From: Molanna angustata
Lineage: Eukaryota; Arthropoda; Insecta; Trichoptera; Molannidae
DNA: 64,000 nt
Direction of reading: 5' to 3'
Assembly: GCA_963576475.1 (NCBI GenBank)
Contig: OY754969.1
Coordinates: forward strand, 31,174,226-31,238,225
Shown: piece after piece, positions 35,708 to 43,739 of the stretch
Position numbering within the stretch: position 1 is the stretch's first letter
How the letters are laid out: every line of letters starts with the position of its first letter
The notes under the pieces: generated by a model
The model's input: the letters and a program-made list of their open reading frames with translations, nothing else
The model's database searches: none
What the model was told of the DNA's origin: nothing
Position numbers and translations under genes: made by a program

Positions 35708-36200
35708 GTTTTTTTTTTATTTGTAACATATATGTATATACACATCAAAGTTTAACAACACAATTTTTTTTTTACAAAAAAGATACTTGTGAACTAGATG
35801 CGGAACGTAAACTGCTTCACTAGGTTAAAAACCTGTTCGGAAGCAGGAGCTTATAATTATATTTATATAGTCATATGATTTACGCGCGTGAGTGTGTCAT
35901 CGTAAAGTAGTTTATTTATCAGTGTCTTGCCTGTTTTTTTAGCCATTTTTTTAATCCCCATTTAAAGCTATTTATATTTTTAGTTATCCTCAATTCAATT
36001 GGAAGCAAATTGAAAATTTTACTACAAGGAAATGAATAATTCTTTGTCCATAAGTCGACTTGTTCCTCGGTATCTGTATATTTGCTTGTCAAGTCTGCCT
36101 AGTCTGACGTGTAGTTTGGGTCGATGAAGTTGTTGAGGTGTGAATAAATAGATGCAAATGTTTTTAGCATATAGTTAGGTTGAAGGTAAAGACTACGGTA
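35708..36200 (-). pseudogene. CR1/Jockey-type LINE 3' end
   Basis: Minus-strand codons read FIDPNYTSD, a stop, ADLTSKYTD, then TKNYSFPCSKIFNLLPIELR and NINSFKW. This is the usual post-RT C-terminus, where an F.S.KI.N.LP.E.R block is followed by a short helix. The 3' untranslated end runs to an A-rich tail at about 35708-35720. Frame breaks and loss of the RT domain make it a dead 5'-truncated copy. Confidence 0.65.
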
Positions 36201-36737
36201 CGTTACCAGATTTACCTTAATCTTAGGATCTTAATCTCCTATCTTGTCCACCACTAGTGGTACGATACGATACATCTGTTGTGTAATTTTCAAAATATTG
36301 ATGTGGTGGCTAAACCGTAGTGAAGTTTGGGGCATGTTATAATTCTTATTCCGAGATGTTCATTGCCATAAAAGTATAGGTACCGTAATAAATTGCAAAC
36401 AACATAACAACATATAAGTGCATGTTGTATAAGTCCTACATATACATGAAGAACATTAAATTTTCGCGAAGACACGTAATAATGTAAGGTTTCATTCACA
36501 CAGAACCAAAAAATAAAAAATAAATAAAACGATTTCAAATACATACACGAGACAATTTAATTTTATTTTATTATTTTGAGATTAGTGTGAAAAATAAGAT
36601 TGCGCTCTCTGCTGTTTTAGTTTTTGGGTGTGGATTTTTTTAGAAATCAGGCTTTAAGACAAAGAAAGCAGCTGTCACAAACAATATTTTCAAAGAATAT
36701 TACGAATTACATATTTTAACACATGTCTATGGCGATA
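36201..36737. other. Spacer and left remnant of R1 copy D
   Basis: Mostly AT-rich. The last 40 bp (TTTAACACATG...GGCGATAGTAT) resemble the terminus of R1 copy B (GTAACACATG...GTGATAGTAT), so the Gypsy element landed in an R1 copy. Confidence 0.5.
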
Positions 36738-36741
36738 GTAT
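36738..36741. repeat. Gypsy target-site duplication (GTAT), left
   Basis: GTAT directly precedes the LTR here and directly follows the other LTR at 42642-42645. A 4-bp duplication is usual for many Ty3/Gypsy integrases. Confidence 0.9.
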
Positions 36742-36941
36742 TGTAACGAAATTTATATTTATTTATTTTATTATGGTTCAAAGTCTTATTTATTTTTACA
36801 ATTTATATTTTTACAAGGTTTGTCTAGTTTTTCCAACTCACTACCCAAATCTTTTGTTTTCATTTTTCTTGGGTTCTTATTTTCAAAATATTTCTATTTA
36901 AATTTTCAATTTAAATAGAAATAGTACTTAATTTCATAACA
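36742..36941 (-). repeat. 3' LTR, 200 bp
   Basis: On the element strand it runs TGTTATGAAATTAAG ... TTTCGTTACA, that is 5'-TGTT...TACA-3'. It is identical base for base to 42442-42641. AATAAA words near its end could serve as a polyadenylation signal. A perfect 15-bp stem (ATTTCTATTTAAATT and inverse, 3-nt loop) lies at 36890-36922. Confidence 0.97.
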
Positions 36942-36953
36942 CTGCCTCCCTCT
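36942..36953 (-). other. Polypurine tract
   Basis: Minus-strand AGAGGGAGGCAG directly abuts the 3' LTR and starts at the pol stop codon. This is the expected plus-strand primer of LTR retrotransposons. Confidence 0.85.
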
Positions 36954-39900
36954 TAGTTCAGTTCGTCCCGAACAGAATTCTCTAGATGAATAAATCGGCA
37001 TTTTGAACCTTCTCTACAGTGAGATGCTTTGAAAAAGTAACATGGTACACTTTTTTTTATATTTTTACTGTATCTTGGATTATAGCAGCAAACTAGAACA
37101 TTAATTCCAGTATTATGAAAAATCTCTTCTATCATATTCCGAACCACTTTCCAATCCATACCATCACTGATCTTTGGAATGCCGAGCTTCATAAGATTCA
37201 ACTGTAACATTTGATCCCGCATACTTCGTAGACAGTTCCACATCTGAGCATACTCTGCTCGTTCCTCAGACGTTTCCTTATTCGTCATGTAGAATAAATG
37301 CTGTTTTCCATGCTGTGAATGGACCGCTTCTCCAATCTTCAGATTCTTGGCTTTTAGCTCATATAACATCCCATACTTTCTCATGATAACTTTGGCTATA
37401 CCACTAGTCATCTTCATGTCTTGAGCCACACAGTAAGCTAAAACATTATCTTCTGGGATATCGAAGAGGTCTTGCTCAATTTCCACAGTCACACCATGGC
37501 GAGTGCGTCGATAAGGAGTCATCATGAATTCCTCGAAGGTCTTTTCTTCACTTTGGACATTGCAAACTTGAGCAACTGGATTTTTTTCCTCATCCTTGTT
37601 ATCACCTAAAAAGGGAGCCAGGCGATTGAAATGTACCACTCTTGGCTTCCCATTTGGTTTTCTTCGTATACGATAAACCACATCATTAATCCTTTTGATC
37701 ACTTCATACGGTCCTTCCCAGGATTTCTGAAGCTTTGGTGAGTAGCCTCGTCGTCGTTGTGGATTAAATAACCAAACCAAGTCTCCAGCCTGATAACCAC
37801 CTTCCACAGCTTTAATGTCGTATCGCTCCTTCATCTTCTCACTAGCTACTTGAATATTGGACCGTACACGGTCATGTATAGCATTCATTTTCCTCCGAAG
37901 ATCTGACACATAATCTTCTCCAACTAGATCTTCTCCAGGCTTAGATCCATACTGCAGGTCGCAAGGTAACCGTAACTCACGGCCAAAAATCACACTTGCC
38001 GGTGTTTGCCCTGTTGTCTCATGAATTGCTGCTCGATAAGCTAATAAGAACAAGTGGATGTATTCGTCCCAATCCTTCTGGTGATCGGACACTGCTTTTG
38101 ACAAAAATCTTCCAATTGTTCGATTCATTCGCTCCACCATTCCATCCGACTGTGGATGCAAAGCAGTTGTTCTCGTCTTTCGAATTCCTAATGCTTCACA
38201 AATTCCCTGGAATACGGCTGATTCAAAGTTTCTTCCCTGGTCCGAGTGTAACTCCAATGGTACTCCAAAACGACTTATCAGTTCCCTTACCAAGACTTCA
38301 GCAACAGTGGTAGCTTCTTGATTCGGTAGTGCATAGGCTTCTGTCCATTTACTAAAATAGTCCATTGCTACCAGAATATATTTATTCCCTCTTTCCGTTG
38401 TGGGAAACGGCCCCGCTATGTCAATGGCTATCCTTTCAAATGGGCTACCAACATTATACTGCCTCATTGGCGCACGCCTTCGTTTCTGAGGTCCGTTTGA
38501 AGTGGCACAAGTTACACATCTTCTACACCAATCTTTTACATCTCCATTGTAATTGACCCAATAAAAACGTTGACGAATTTTTTCTGTGGTTTTTTTAACT
38601 CCCAAGTGTCCCCCAGACACATCATTGTGAAGCAGTTTAAGAACTTCAGGAATTCTCTTCCTTGGAATCAATAGTTGTTGTCTCTGCTGTGTTCCATCTT
38701 CATTCTCCAATACACGCTTTAACAACCCATTTTCCACGACAATGGATTGCCACTGAGCCCAGTATGACTTAATATTTGGAGATAGTGAAGCTATTTCTTC
38801 CCATAAAGGTCTTTGATCATTTTCCTTCCACTGCATTACAAACTTGAGATCTGGGTCTTCCAATTGGTCTGCTCGTATTTCATCATCTTGCCAAAACTTG
38901 TCAACGACCGTGGTTCTACAAGCTATAAAAAACTTTTCCTCAGCCTTATTACAGTGCTGGCAATCCTCTGGACATGGTCGCCTTGACAGTGCATCGGCAT
39001 TTCTATGATGAAGTCCGGCTCGATGTTCAGAATCATAGTCATATTCTTGCAATCTCTCTATCCATCTTGCCACTTGACCTTCAGGATTCTTGAATCGCAA
39101 AAGCCACACAAGTGCCGAGTGATCTGTCCTTAAAAGAAATTTCCGTCCATATAAATACTTGCGAAAGTGCTCAACTGACTTGATAACAGCAAGCAATTCT
39201 CTTCGTGTTACACAGTAATTGCGTTCTGGTTTCGACAATACTTTACTGAAGTAAGCAATCACGCGTTCTGCCCCATCTTGTACTTGGGAGAGCACACTTC
39301 CGATACCAACGTTACTTGCATCTGTATCCAGAATAAACATTCCTTCAGCTCGAGGATAACTCAAAACCGGAGAATTAATTAGAACCTGTTTTAATTCTTC
39401 AAATGCATGTTGGCACTTGAAATCCCATATGAATTCACTGCTTTCCTCCGTGAGTTTTGTCAGTGGCTTTGCGATGTCAGCAAAGCCTGGAACAAATCGT
39501 CGATAGTAGGTACTCAGACCCAAAAAGCTTCTTACTTCATGTTTGTCTTTAAGTACTGGCCAATCTCGAACAGCTTTAATCTTCTCAGGATCTACTGCTA
39601 CTCCCTCCTCAGAGACAACATGACCTAGATAGTTGACTTGCTTTCGGAACAATATACATTTCTTGCAATTGAGTTTAAGGTTGGCCGACCTCAATCGTGA
39701 AAATACCTGTTCCAAATTTCCTAAATGTTCTTCAAAACGCTTCCCAAGTACGATGATGTCATCTAAGTATACCAAACAGGTCTCCCACGATAATCCTCTT
39801 AGCACACTTTCCATTAGTCGTTCAAACGTAGCCGGTGCATTGCAAAGTCCAAATGGCATCACTTTGAATTGCCACAATCCACTTCCAACAGAAAACGCCG

Positions 39901-41128
39901 TTTTTTCTCTATCCTTGGGTTCCAATCCAACCTGCCAATAACCACTCTTTAGATCCAAAGTTGAGAAGATCTTACAACCAGCCAATGTATCTAGGGTGTC
40001 ATCGATTCGAGGCAGTGGATAACTATCCTTCTTAGTTACATTATTCAATAAGCGAAAGTCCACACAGAACCGAGTTGAGCCATCTTTTTTTTTAACTAAC
40101 ACTACTGGTGAACACCATGGGCTGCTTGATGGTTCAATAACGCTATCCCTTTCCATGTCTTGAATAATTTGATCTGCTTCCGCCCGCTTTGCTAATGGTA
40201 GCCTTCTAGGTAATTGGCGGATAGGCCTTGCGTCACCCGTATCTATTTGATGTTGAACAACATTGGTTCTTCCTTTAGAAAGACTCGCATTCTCAAAAAC
40301 ATCTTGATAATGAGCAATGAGGTATCTAATTTGTTTGCTTTGTTCTTTGGTAAGTTCCTTACAAGCATCTTTTACAAAGTCTTCAAGATGTTTTGGTACA
40401 TCCTCTGAAGAAACTTGTGCGATGCAGGCATTTTGTGTTACTGAGGAAACTGATGAACACACACTTAAATAAGCTCCTTTTTTGACAGTTACTGGATATT
40501 CATTTATGTTCATTAATCTGACTAAAATTTCCTTTTGGTTTTGAATCAGTGCTCTTGCAATTAATACTCCTTTTCCTGCTTCATTGTTGGCGTTGGACTC
40601 CACAACCAAAACATGTCCATTCGGGATAACACAGTCTAAATTGACTCGTACTAACATCTCACTTTGTTTTGGAATAGTTACAACATCCGCTGCAAGAACA
40701 CGTGTAGAAAATTCCTCACGCTCTTGCACGAGAACATCTTCATCTCCAATTTTCAAAGATCGCCTCTTTAGATCCAACTGGAATCCATATTTCGCCATTA
40801 TGTCCATTCCGAGAATAACTTCCTCCTCTATATTCGCCACTAGCACCTGATAATCGAAGATAGAACTACCAATTTGAAAGTTGGCATATGTCTCACCACA
40901 TATAGATGCCGACTCCCCAGTAGCTGTTCGTAATGTCCATTTAGTTGGTGTAATACACTTTTTATTATAAAGCAAATCTGGTCTCATGATTGTCATCGTT
41001 GCTCCAGTATCCAGCAAAAGTTTCAAATTCTTTCCATTTACTTTGCCATTTATAAACATACTGGTATCTCGACCACTGAATGATGCAACAACTGCAGATC
41101 TCTTTGAGGCATTGGTAATGTAGGTCAA
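36953..41128 (-). CDS. Gypsy Pol polyprotein: protease, RT, RNase H, integrase, macrodomain, CCCH finger
   Basis: 1391 codons shown from a TTG at 41128; the same frame is open upstream to 41191, overlapping gag, so it is probably made as Gag-Pol by a -1 shift. Aspartic protease: DTGA at 40-43. Reverse transcriptase about 290-520 with YLDD at 454-457. RNase H with DTDAS 601-605, E644 and D669. Integrase zinc region H834, H841, C871, C874; catalytic D903, D963, E999; GPY at 1139-1141. Then about 1211-1350 is a macrodomain with MTSGIA 1240-1245, K1284 and D1325, and C1363, C1371, C1377, H1381 form a CCCH finger. No internal stop. Function: copies element RNA and integrates the cDNA; the extra domains suggest ADP-ribose removal or binding (inference). 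Confidence 0.96.
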   Translation of the reverse strand: MTYITNASKRSAVVASFSGRDTSMFINGKVNGKNLKLLLDTGATMTIMRPDLLYNKKCITPTKWTLRTATGESASICGETYANFQIGSSIFDYQVLVANIEEEVILGMDIMAKYGFQLDLKRRSLKIGDEDVLVQEREEFSTRVLAADVVTIPKQSEMLVRVNLDCVIPNGHVLVVESNANNEAGKGVLIARALIQNQKEILVRLMNINEYPVTVKKGAYLSVCSSVSSVTQNACIAQVSSEDVPKHLEDFVKDACKELTKEQSKQIRYLIAHYQDVFENASLSKGRTNVVQHQIDTGDARPIRQLPRRLPLAKRAEADQIIQDMERDSVIEPSSSPWCSPVVLVKKKDGSTRFCVDFRLLNNVTKKDSYPLPRIDDTLDTLAGCKIFSTLDLKSGYWQVGLEPKDREKTAFSVGSGLWQFKVMPFGLCNAPATFERLMESVLRGLSWETCLVYLDDIIVLGKRFEEHLGNLEQVFSRLRSANLKLNCKKCILFRKQVNYLGHVVSEEGVAVDPEKIKAVRDWPVLKDKHEVRSFLGLSTYYRRFVPGFADIAKPLTKLTEESSEFIWDFKCQHAFEELKQVLINSPVLSYPRAEGMFILDTDASNVGIGSVLSQVQDGAERVIAYFSKVLSKPERNYCVTRRELLAVIKSVEHFRKYLYGRKFLLRTDHSALVWLLRFKNPEGQVARWIERLQEYDYDSEHRAGLHHRNADALSRRPCPEDCQHCNKAEEKFFIACRTTVVDKFWQDDEIRADQLEDPDLKFVMQWKENDQRPLWEEIASLSPNIKSYWAQWQSIVVENGLLKRVLENEDGTQQRQQLLIPRKRIPEVLKLLHNDVSGGHLGVKKTTEKIRQRFYWVNYNGDVKDWCRRCVTCATSNGPQKRRRAPMRQYNVGSPFERIAIDIAGPFPTTERGNKYILVAMDYFSKWTEAYALPNQEATTVAEVLVRELISRFGVPLELHSDQGRNFESAVFQGICEALGIRKTRTTALHPQSDGMVERMNRTIGRFLSKAVSDHQKDWDEYIHLFLLAYRAAIHETTGQTPASVIFGRELRLPCDLQYGSKPGEDLVGEDYVSDLRRKMNAIHDRVRSNIQVASEKMKERYDIKAVEGGYQAGDLVWLFNPQRRRGYSPKLQKSWEGPYEVIKRINDVVYRIRRKPNGKPRVVHFNRLAPFLGDNKDEEKNPVAQVCNVQSEEKTFEEFMMTPYRRTRHGVTVEIEQDLFDIPEDNVLAYCVAQDMKMTSGIAKVIMRKYGMLYELKAKNLKIGEAVHSQHGKQHLFYMTNKETSEERAEYAQMWNCLRSMRDQMLQLNLMKLGIPKISDGMDWKVVRNMIEEIFHNTGINVLVCCYNPRYSKNIKKSVPCYFFKASHCREGSKCRFIHLENSVRDELN
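36986..37042 (-). other. CCCH zinc finger at the C-terminus of Pol
   Basis: Pol residues 1363-1381 give C-x7-C-x5-C-x3-H, the exact spacing class of CCCH (C3H1) fingers, with an aromatic and basic context (CYFFK, KCRFIH). Such fingers usually bind RNA. It is ten residues from the protein end and has no usual counterpart in Ty3/Gypsy Pol. Confidence 0.75.
37079..37498 (-). other. Macrodomain (OARD1/TARG1-like) within Pol
   Basis: Pol residues about 1211-1350. The string VTVEIEQDLF fits the first strand and the Asp that contacts adenine in macrodomains; LAYCVAQDMKMTSGIA fits the ADP-ribose binding loop; FYMTNKE places Lys1284 at the catalytic Lys of the TARG1 type; and PKISDGMDWKVVRNMIEEIF places Asp1325 at its catalytic Asp, with the conserved Gly1323 and MIEE helix. 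Length (about 140 residues) matches a whole domain. It occupies the position where chromoviruses carry a chromodomain. Assignment is by recalled family pattern, not by search. Confidence 0.82.
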
Positions 41129-41154
41129 CAGTTGCCCCTTCCCATCAACCCTTT

Positions 41155-41191
41155 TTAGTTTTCCTGTGGCTGTTGCTGTTGCGTTGTTGCT
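41155..41191 (-). promoter_or_regulatory. Gag-Pol overlap, candidate -1 frameshift site
   Basis: The pol frame is open from 41191 and gag stops at 41155-41157. The heptamer GGAAAAC (41158-41164) sits directly before the gag TAA and resembles -1 slippery sites, though it does not match X-XXY-YYZ perfectly. No ATG begins pol near the overlap, which favours frameshifting. No stimulatory structure was worked out. Confidence 0.55.
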
Positions 41192-42354
41192 TCATTTGGA
41201 CACCGATTACGTAGATGTCCAGCTCGTCCACAACCCCAGCAGCGAAACTGTCTTTTTCTTCCTTGCAATGCCTTCATCACCTTTTCGACAATGCATTCGA
41301 TGAGTTTTTGATTCTCTTCAACGGCCTCAACAACGCGGGCTTGAGCATGACCTCGTAAAGATTTTTTTATAGATTCAAATTCGAGTGCCTGGGTTAGAGC
41401 GTCACTCAAAGTTTGTGGTCTAGCTAGTTTTACAGCTTGTTGTGTCTCATTTGCCCACAATCCATCCAAGAACTTTTCTACTGCAAGGCTTTCACACACA
41501 TCATCAGGAACCGTAGGGTATGCATATCTAATTAGACGCGCTATATCCGCCTCAAATTCCTGGAGAGTTTCATTAGATTTCTGATTACGATTCTTAAGTT
41601 GTGACCTGTAAAACTGTTCCATGTGCTTATGTCCAAATCGCATCTCAAGTCTCTCAATCAACAATTTTAAATCTCGTCGCTCAGCTAGAGGAATTGTCTC
41701 CAAAACTTTTAAAGCATCACCTCGTAATGATACACTCAACACTGAGGCCTTTCTTGTCATGGACCAGCCATTTATCATGGCCACTGTCTCGAACAATGTT
41801 AAATATTCTTCCCAGGGGCATTTTCCATCAAAGGTTGGCATATCATTTCGCACGCACTCCACTGTTGGTACTCTTGTATCTTCTACACACTTAAAATTTG
41901 TATCTACAGCTGAATTTTGCTCGGAATTCATTGGCGTGATTGAAGGAAGCACTTGATTCTCCAAAACTTTCATCTGTTTAGTTAATTCATTTATCTTCTC
42001 ATCAAAGGTCATAGAATAATTCTGGAATTTCTTTTCTATAGTATTTGAATGCTTTTGAAGCATCGCTACTTCTCCTTTGATTTCTTTAATTTCTCCTTTT
42101 ATATCTCTGGAATGTTCTTGAAACTTCTCTTCTATGTCTCTGGAATGTTCTTTTAAGACTTGACAAAGATCGTTGTTAGAGCAAGGCATTTCAAAAAGGT
42201 ATTTGTCTGGATCCTCACCTACTTCTTGCATCACTTTTCTCAATCGTAGTTGAAGTGCATTTTTATTTCCTGATGTATCAGCGTCTCTCTCCTCCAACTC
42301 ATGTTTTAAATCAACCACTTTCAACTCTAAAAGAGTTATTTTTTTTGATGCCAT
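41155..42354 (-). CDS. Gypsy Gag with SAP domain and zinc knuckle
   Basis: 399 codons, ATG at 42354, 87 bp after the 5' LTR. Residues about 8-42 (LELKVVDLKHELEERDADTS then NALQLRLRKV) fit a SAP DNA-binding motif. Residues 62-135 are a heptad-rich coiled coil with repeated EHSRDI. About 171-330 is the capsid-like retrotransposon gag region (FDGKCPWEEYLTLFE to LSDALTQALEFE). C372-x2-C375-x4-H380-x4-C385 is a CCHC zinc knuckle, preceded by basic residues, and the tail is Gln-rich. Gag packages element RNA into particles. Pol lies in the -1 frame and overlaps the last 37 nt. No stop or shift inside. Confidence 0.95.
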   Translation of the reverse strand: MASKKITLLELKVVDLKHELEERDADTSGNKNALQLRLRKVMQEVGEDPDKYLFEMPCSNNDLCQVLKEHSRDIEEKFQEHSRDIKGEIKEIKGEVAMLQKHSNTIEKKFQNYSMTFDEKINELTKQMKVLENQVLPSITPMNSEQNSAVDTNFKCVEDTRVPTVECVRNDMPTFDGKCPWEEYLTLFETVAMINGWSMTRKASVLSVSLRGDALKVLETIPLAERRDLKLLIERLEMRFGHKHMEQFYRSQLKNRNQKSNETLQEFEADIARLIRYAYPTVPDDVCESLAVEKFLDGLWANETQQAVKLARPQTLSDALTQALEFESIKKSLRGHAQARVVEAVEENQKLIECIVEKVMKALQGRKRQFRCWGCGRAGHLRNRCPNEATTQQQQPQEN

Positions 42355-42421
42355 AATAAATGTCTTTATAAATAACTATTTTATTTTTTTCTTACACAAA
42401 AAAATACTTGGGTATTTTTAT

Positions 42422-42439
42422 ACCCCACACCTGACACCA
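42422..42439 (-). other. Primer binding site, tRNA-Leu-like
   Basis: Minus-strand TGGTGTCAGGTGTGGGGT begins 2 nt after the 5' LTR. It begins with TGG (complement of tRNA CCA) and resembles the complement of a eukaryotic tRNA-Leu 3' end with about one or two differences. The tRNA species is an inference from memory of tRNA-Leu consensus. Confidence 0.7.
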
Positions 42440-42441
42440 AA

Positions 42442-42641
42442 TGTAACGAAATTTATATTTATTTATTTTATTATGGTTCAAAGTCTTATTTATTTTTACA
42501 ATTTATATTTTTACAAGGTTTGTCTAGTTTTTCCAACTCACTACCCAAATCTTTTGTTTTCATTTTTCTTGGGTTCTTATTTTCAAAATATTTCTATTTA
42601 AATTTTCAATTTAAATAGAAATAGTACTTAATTTCATAACA
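42442..42641 (-). repeat. 5' LTR, 200 bp
   Basis: Identical to 36742-36941. It should hold the element promoter; A/T-rich tracts make a single TATA box uncertain. The transcription start and R/U5 border cannot be read directly. Confidence 0.97.
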
Positions 42642-43500
42642 GTATGTATAAAGAATATGTACTTACCAAACTATGAATCCATGAACCAAATTATTGAATA
42701 GTTTAAGATATTTTGTTTTCCATACAAAACATGTAGGTATGTCAGGATAGAATAGTCCTTTTCATACCCAGAATATGAAAACAGCATGTTGGTATATACA
42801 AACATATTATGTATGTTTGGAGATTGAGTATCAAACTATTGAGAGTCCCCGTTGATATTGTGTCGTTGTTGGGGTTTGAGGAGTCAGCCTTTCTGGTTTG
42901 CCTATAAATATATAAATATGTATGTCCCCACCAAACAGATTGAGTTCCCTAGCACCTCCGTCTAAAAATATCTTGTAATCAGGGGGGCAAGTCTGGTCCA
43001 ACTGGCGATATCAATCCTCGTGATTACCCATATCATTGATATAATTATTATATGGAGTTCTCCATATAATAATTATATCCATGATATGGGTAATCGTGAG
43101 GGTTTTGATTTCGCCAGTTGGACCAGATTTGCCCCCCAGAACACGCATTATTATTTAACTCCACTAAATCGGTACCTAGTCTCAATATGACTCAAATACC
43201 TAAATCGTCATTAAATTAAATTTTTACAATAAGTTTGAGATGTACTACTATAATGTACATTTTTTTACACAAAATTTCATTACCTAGTTTAGGTATTTCG
43301 GCGTTTTTCGATATTTTCAAATAATTTGGAAATATAGGCAGTTAAACAATTTATCACGGAAACAATATTTTTGTTAGTAAAAAATGTTTGAGAAACTCTG
43401 GAAATTTAAAAAAAAATATTTGAGATTTTGTATATTTCTACCAATATTCAGCGTGGTTTTTGATGTCTATGGAAAAATAAAGTAAAAATTCAAAAGTAAA
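42642..43500 (-). mobile_element. R1 repeat family, copy D, interrupted
   Basis: GTATGTATAAAG...ACTTACCAAACTATGAATCC, CCCAGAATATGAAAACAGCA and, further right, GATATTTTCAAATAATTTGGA and AAAAATGTTTGAGAAACTCT follow the order of copy B. The Gypsy element splits its left end, and a hairpin MITE (42982-43137) is inserted inside. The right end is lost near 43500, where RTE-like sequence starts. Confidence 0.8.
42982..43137. mobile_element. Hairpin MITE, GGGGGGCAAG family, copy 1
   Basis: Starts GGGGGGCAAGTCTGGTCCAA and ends with the inverse; two arms of about 77 bp (including GATTACCCATATCAT and ATATAATTATTATATGG) leave almost no loop. RNA from either strand would form one long hairpin. No target duplication is obvious. 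It lies within R1 copy D. Confidence 0.92.
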
Positions 43501-43720
43501 TAACCATGATATTCCATTGTTCAAGCTTCTTATATTTCCTTCTTTCAAAACATAATTCATATGGTCATACCATCCCTTTCGGGGTTGGCCCATGCTATTC
43601 ACTCCATCTCCCTCACCCATGTATATTTTTTTTGGTCAACTGTTCATTCTTTCGATATGCCCATTATAAACATATACAAAATATTTTTTTATGGTTTGAA
43701 ACTCTCACTTCATGATAGTA
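43440..43720 (-). pseudogene. RTE-like LINE fragment, decayed
   Basis: Minus-strand codons give NEQLTKKIYMGEG, then GQPRKGWYDHMNYVLKEGNI and RSLNN, the C-terminal tail of the RTE-like family seen at 9791 and 25508. Both ends are eroded and stops are present. Confidence 0.7.
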
Positions 43721-43739
43721 CTCAAAGTGAGTATTAAAA

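Larger units (their letters stand above)
36742..42641 (-). mobile_element. Complete Ty3/Gypsy LTR retrotransposon with macrodomain-containing Pol
   Basis: The element is 5900 bp: 5' LTR (42442-42641), primer site, gag, pol, polypurine tract and 3' LTR (36742-36941), flanked by GTAT. Both long frames are intact and the LTRs are identical by eye, so insertion is very recent and the copy may be competent. The order protease-RT-RNase H-integrase defines Ty3/Gypsy. There is no envelope-like frame. The unusual part is an OARD1/TARG1-like macrodomain and a CCCH finger fused after the integrase. It sits within R1 copy D. Confidence 0.97.

Noticed and set aside
37996..41956. Plus-strand frames opposite gag and pol
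   Set aside because: They are shadows of the intact minus-strand frames, with no motif.
36742..42641. Endogenous retrovirus with an envelope gene
   Set aside because: No third frame; pol ends at the polypurine tract, leaving no room for env.
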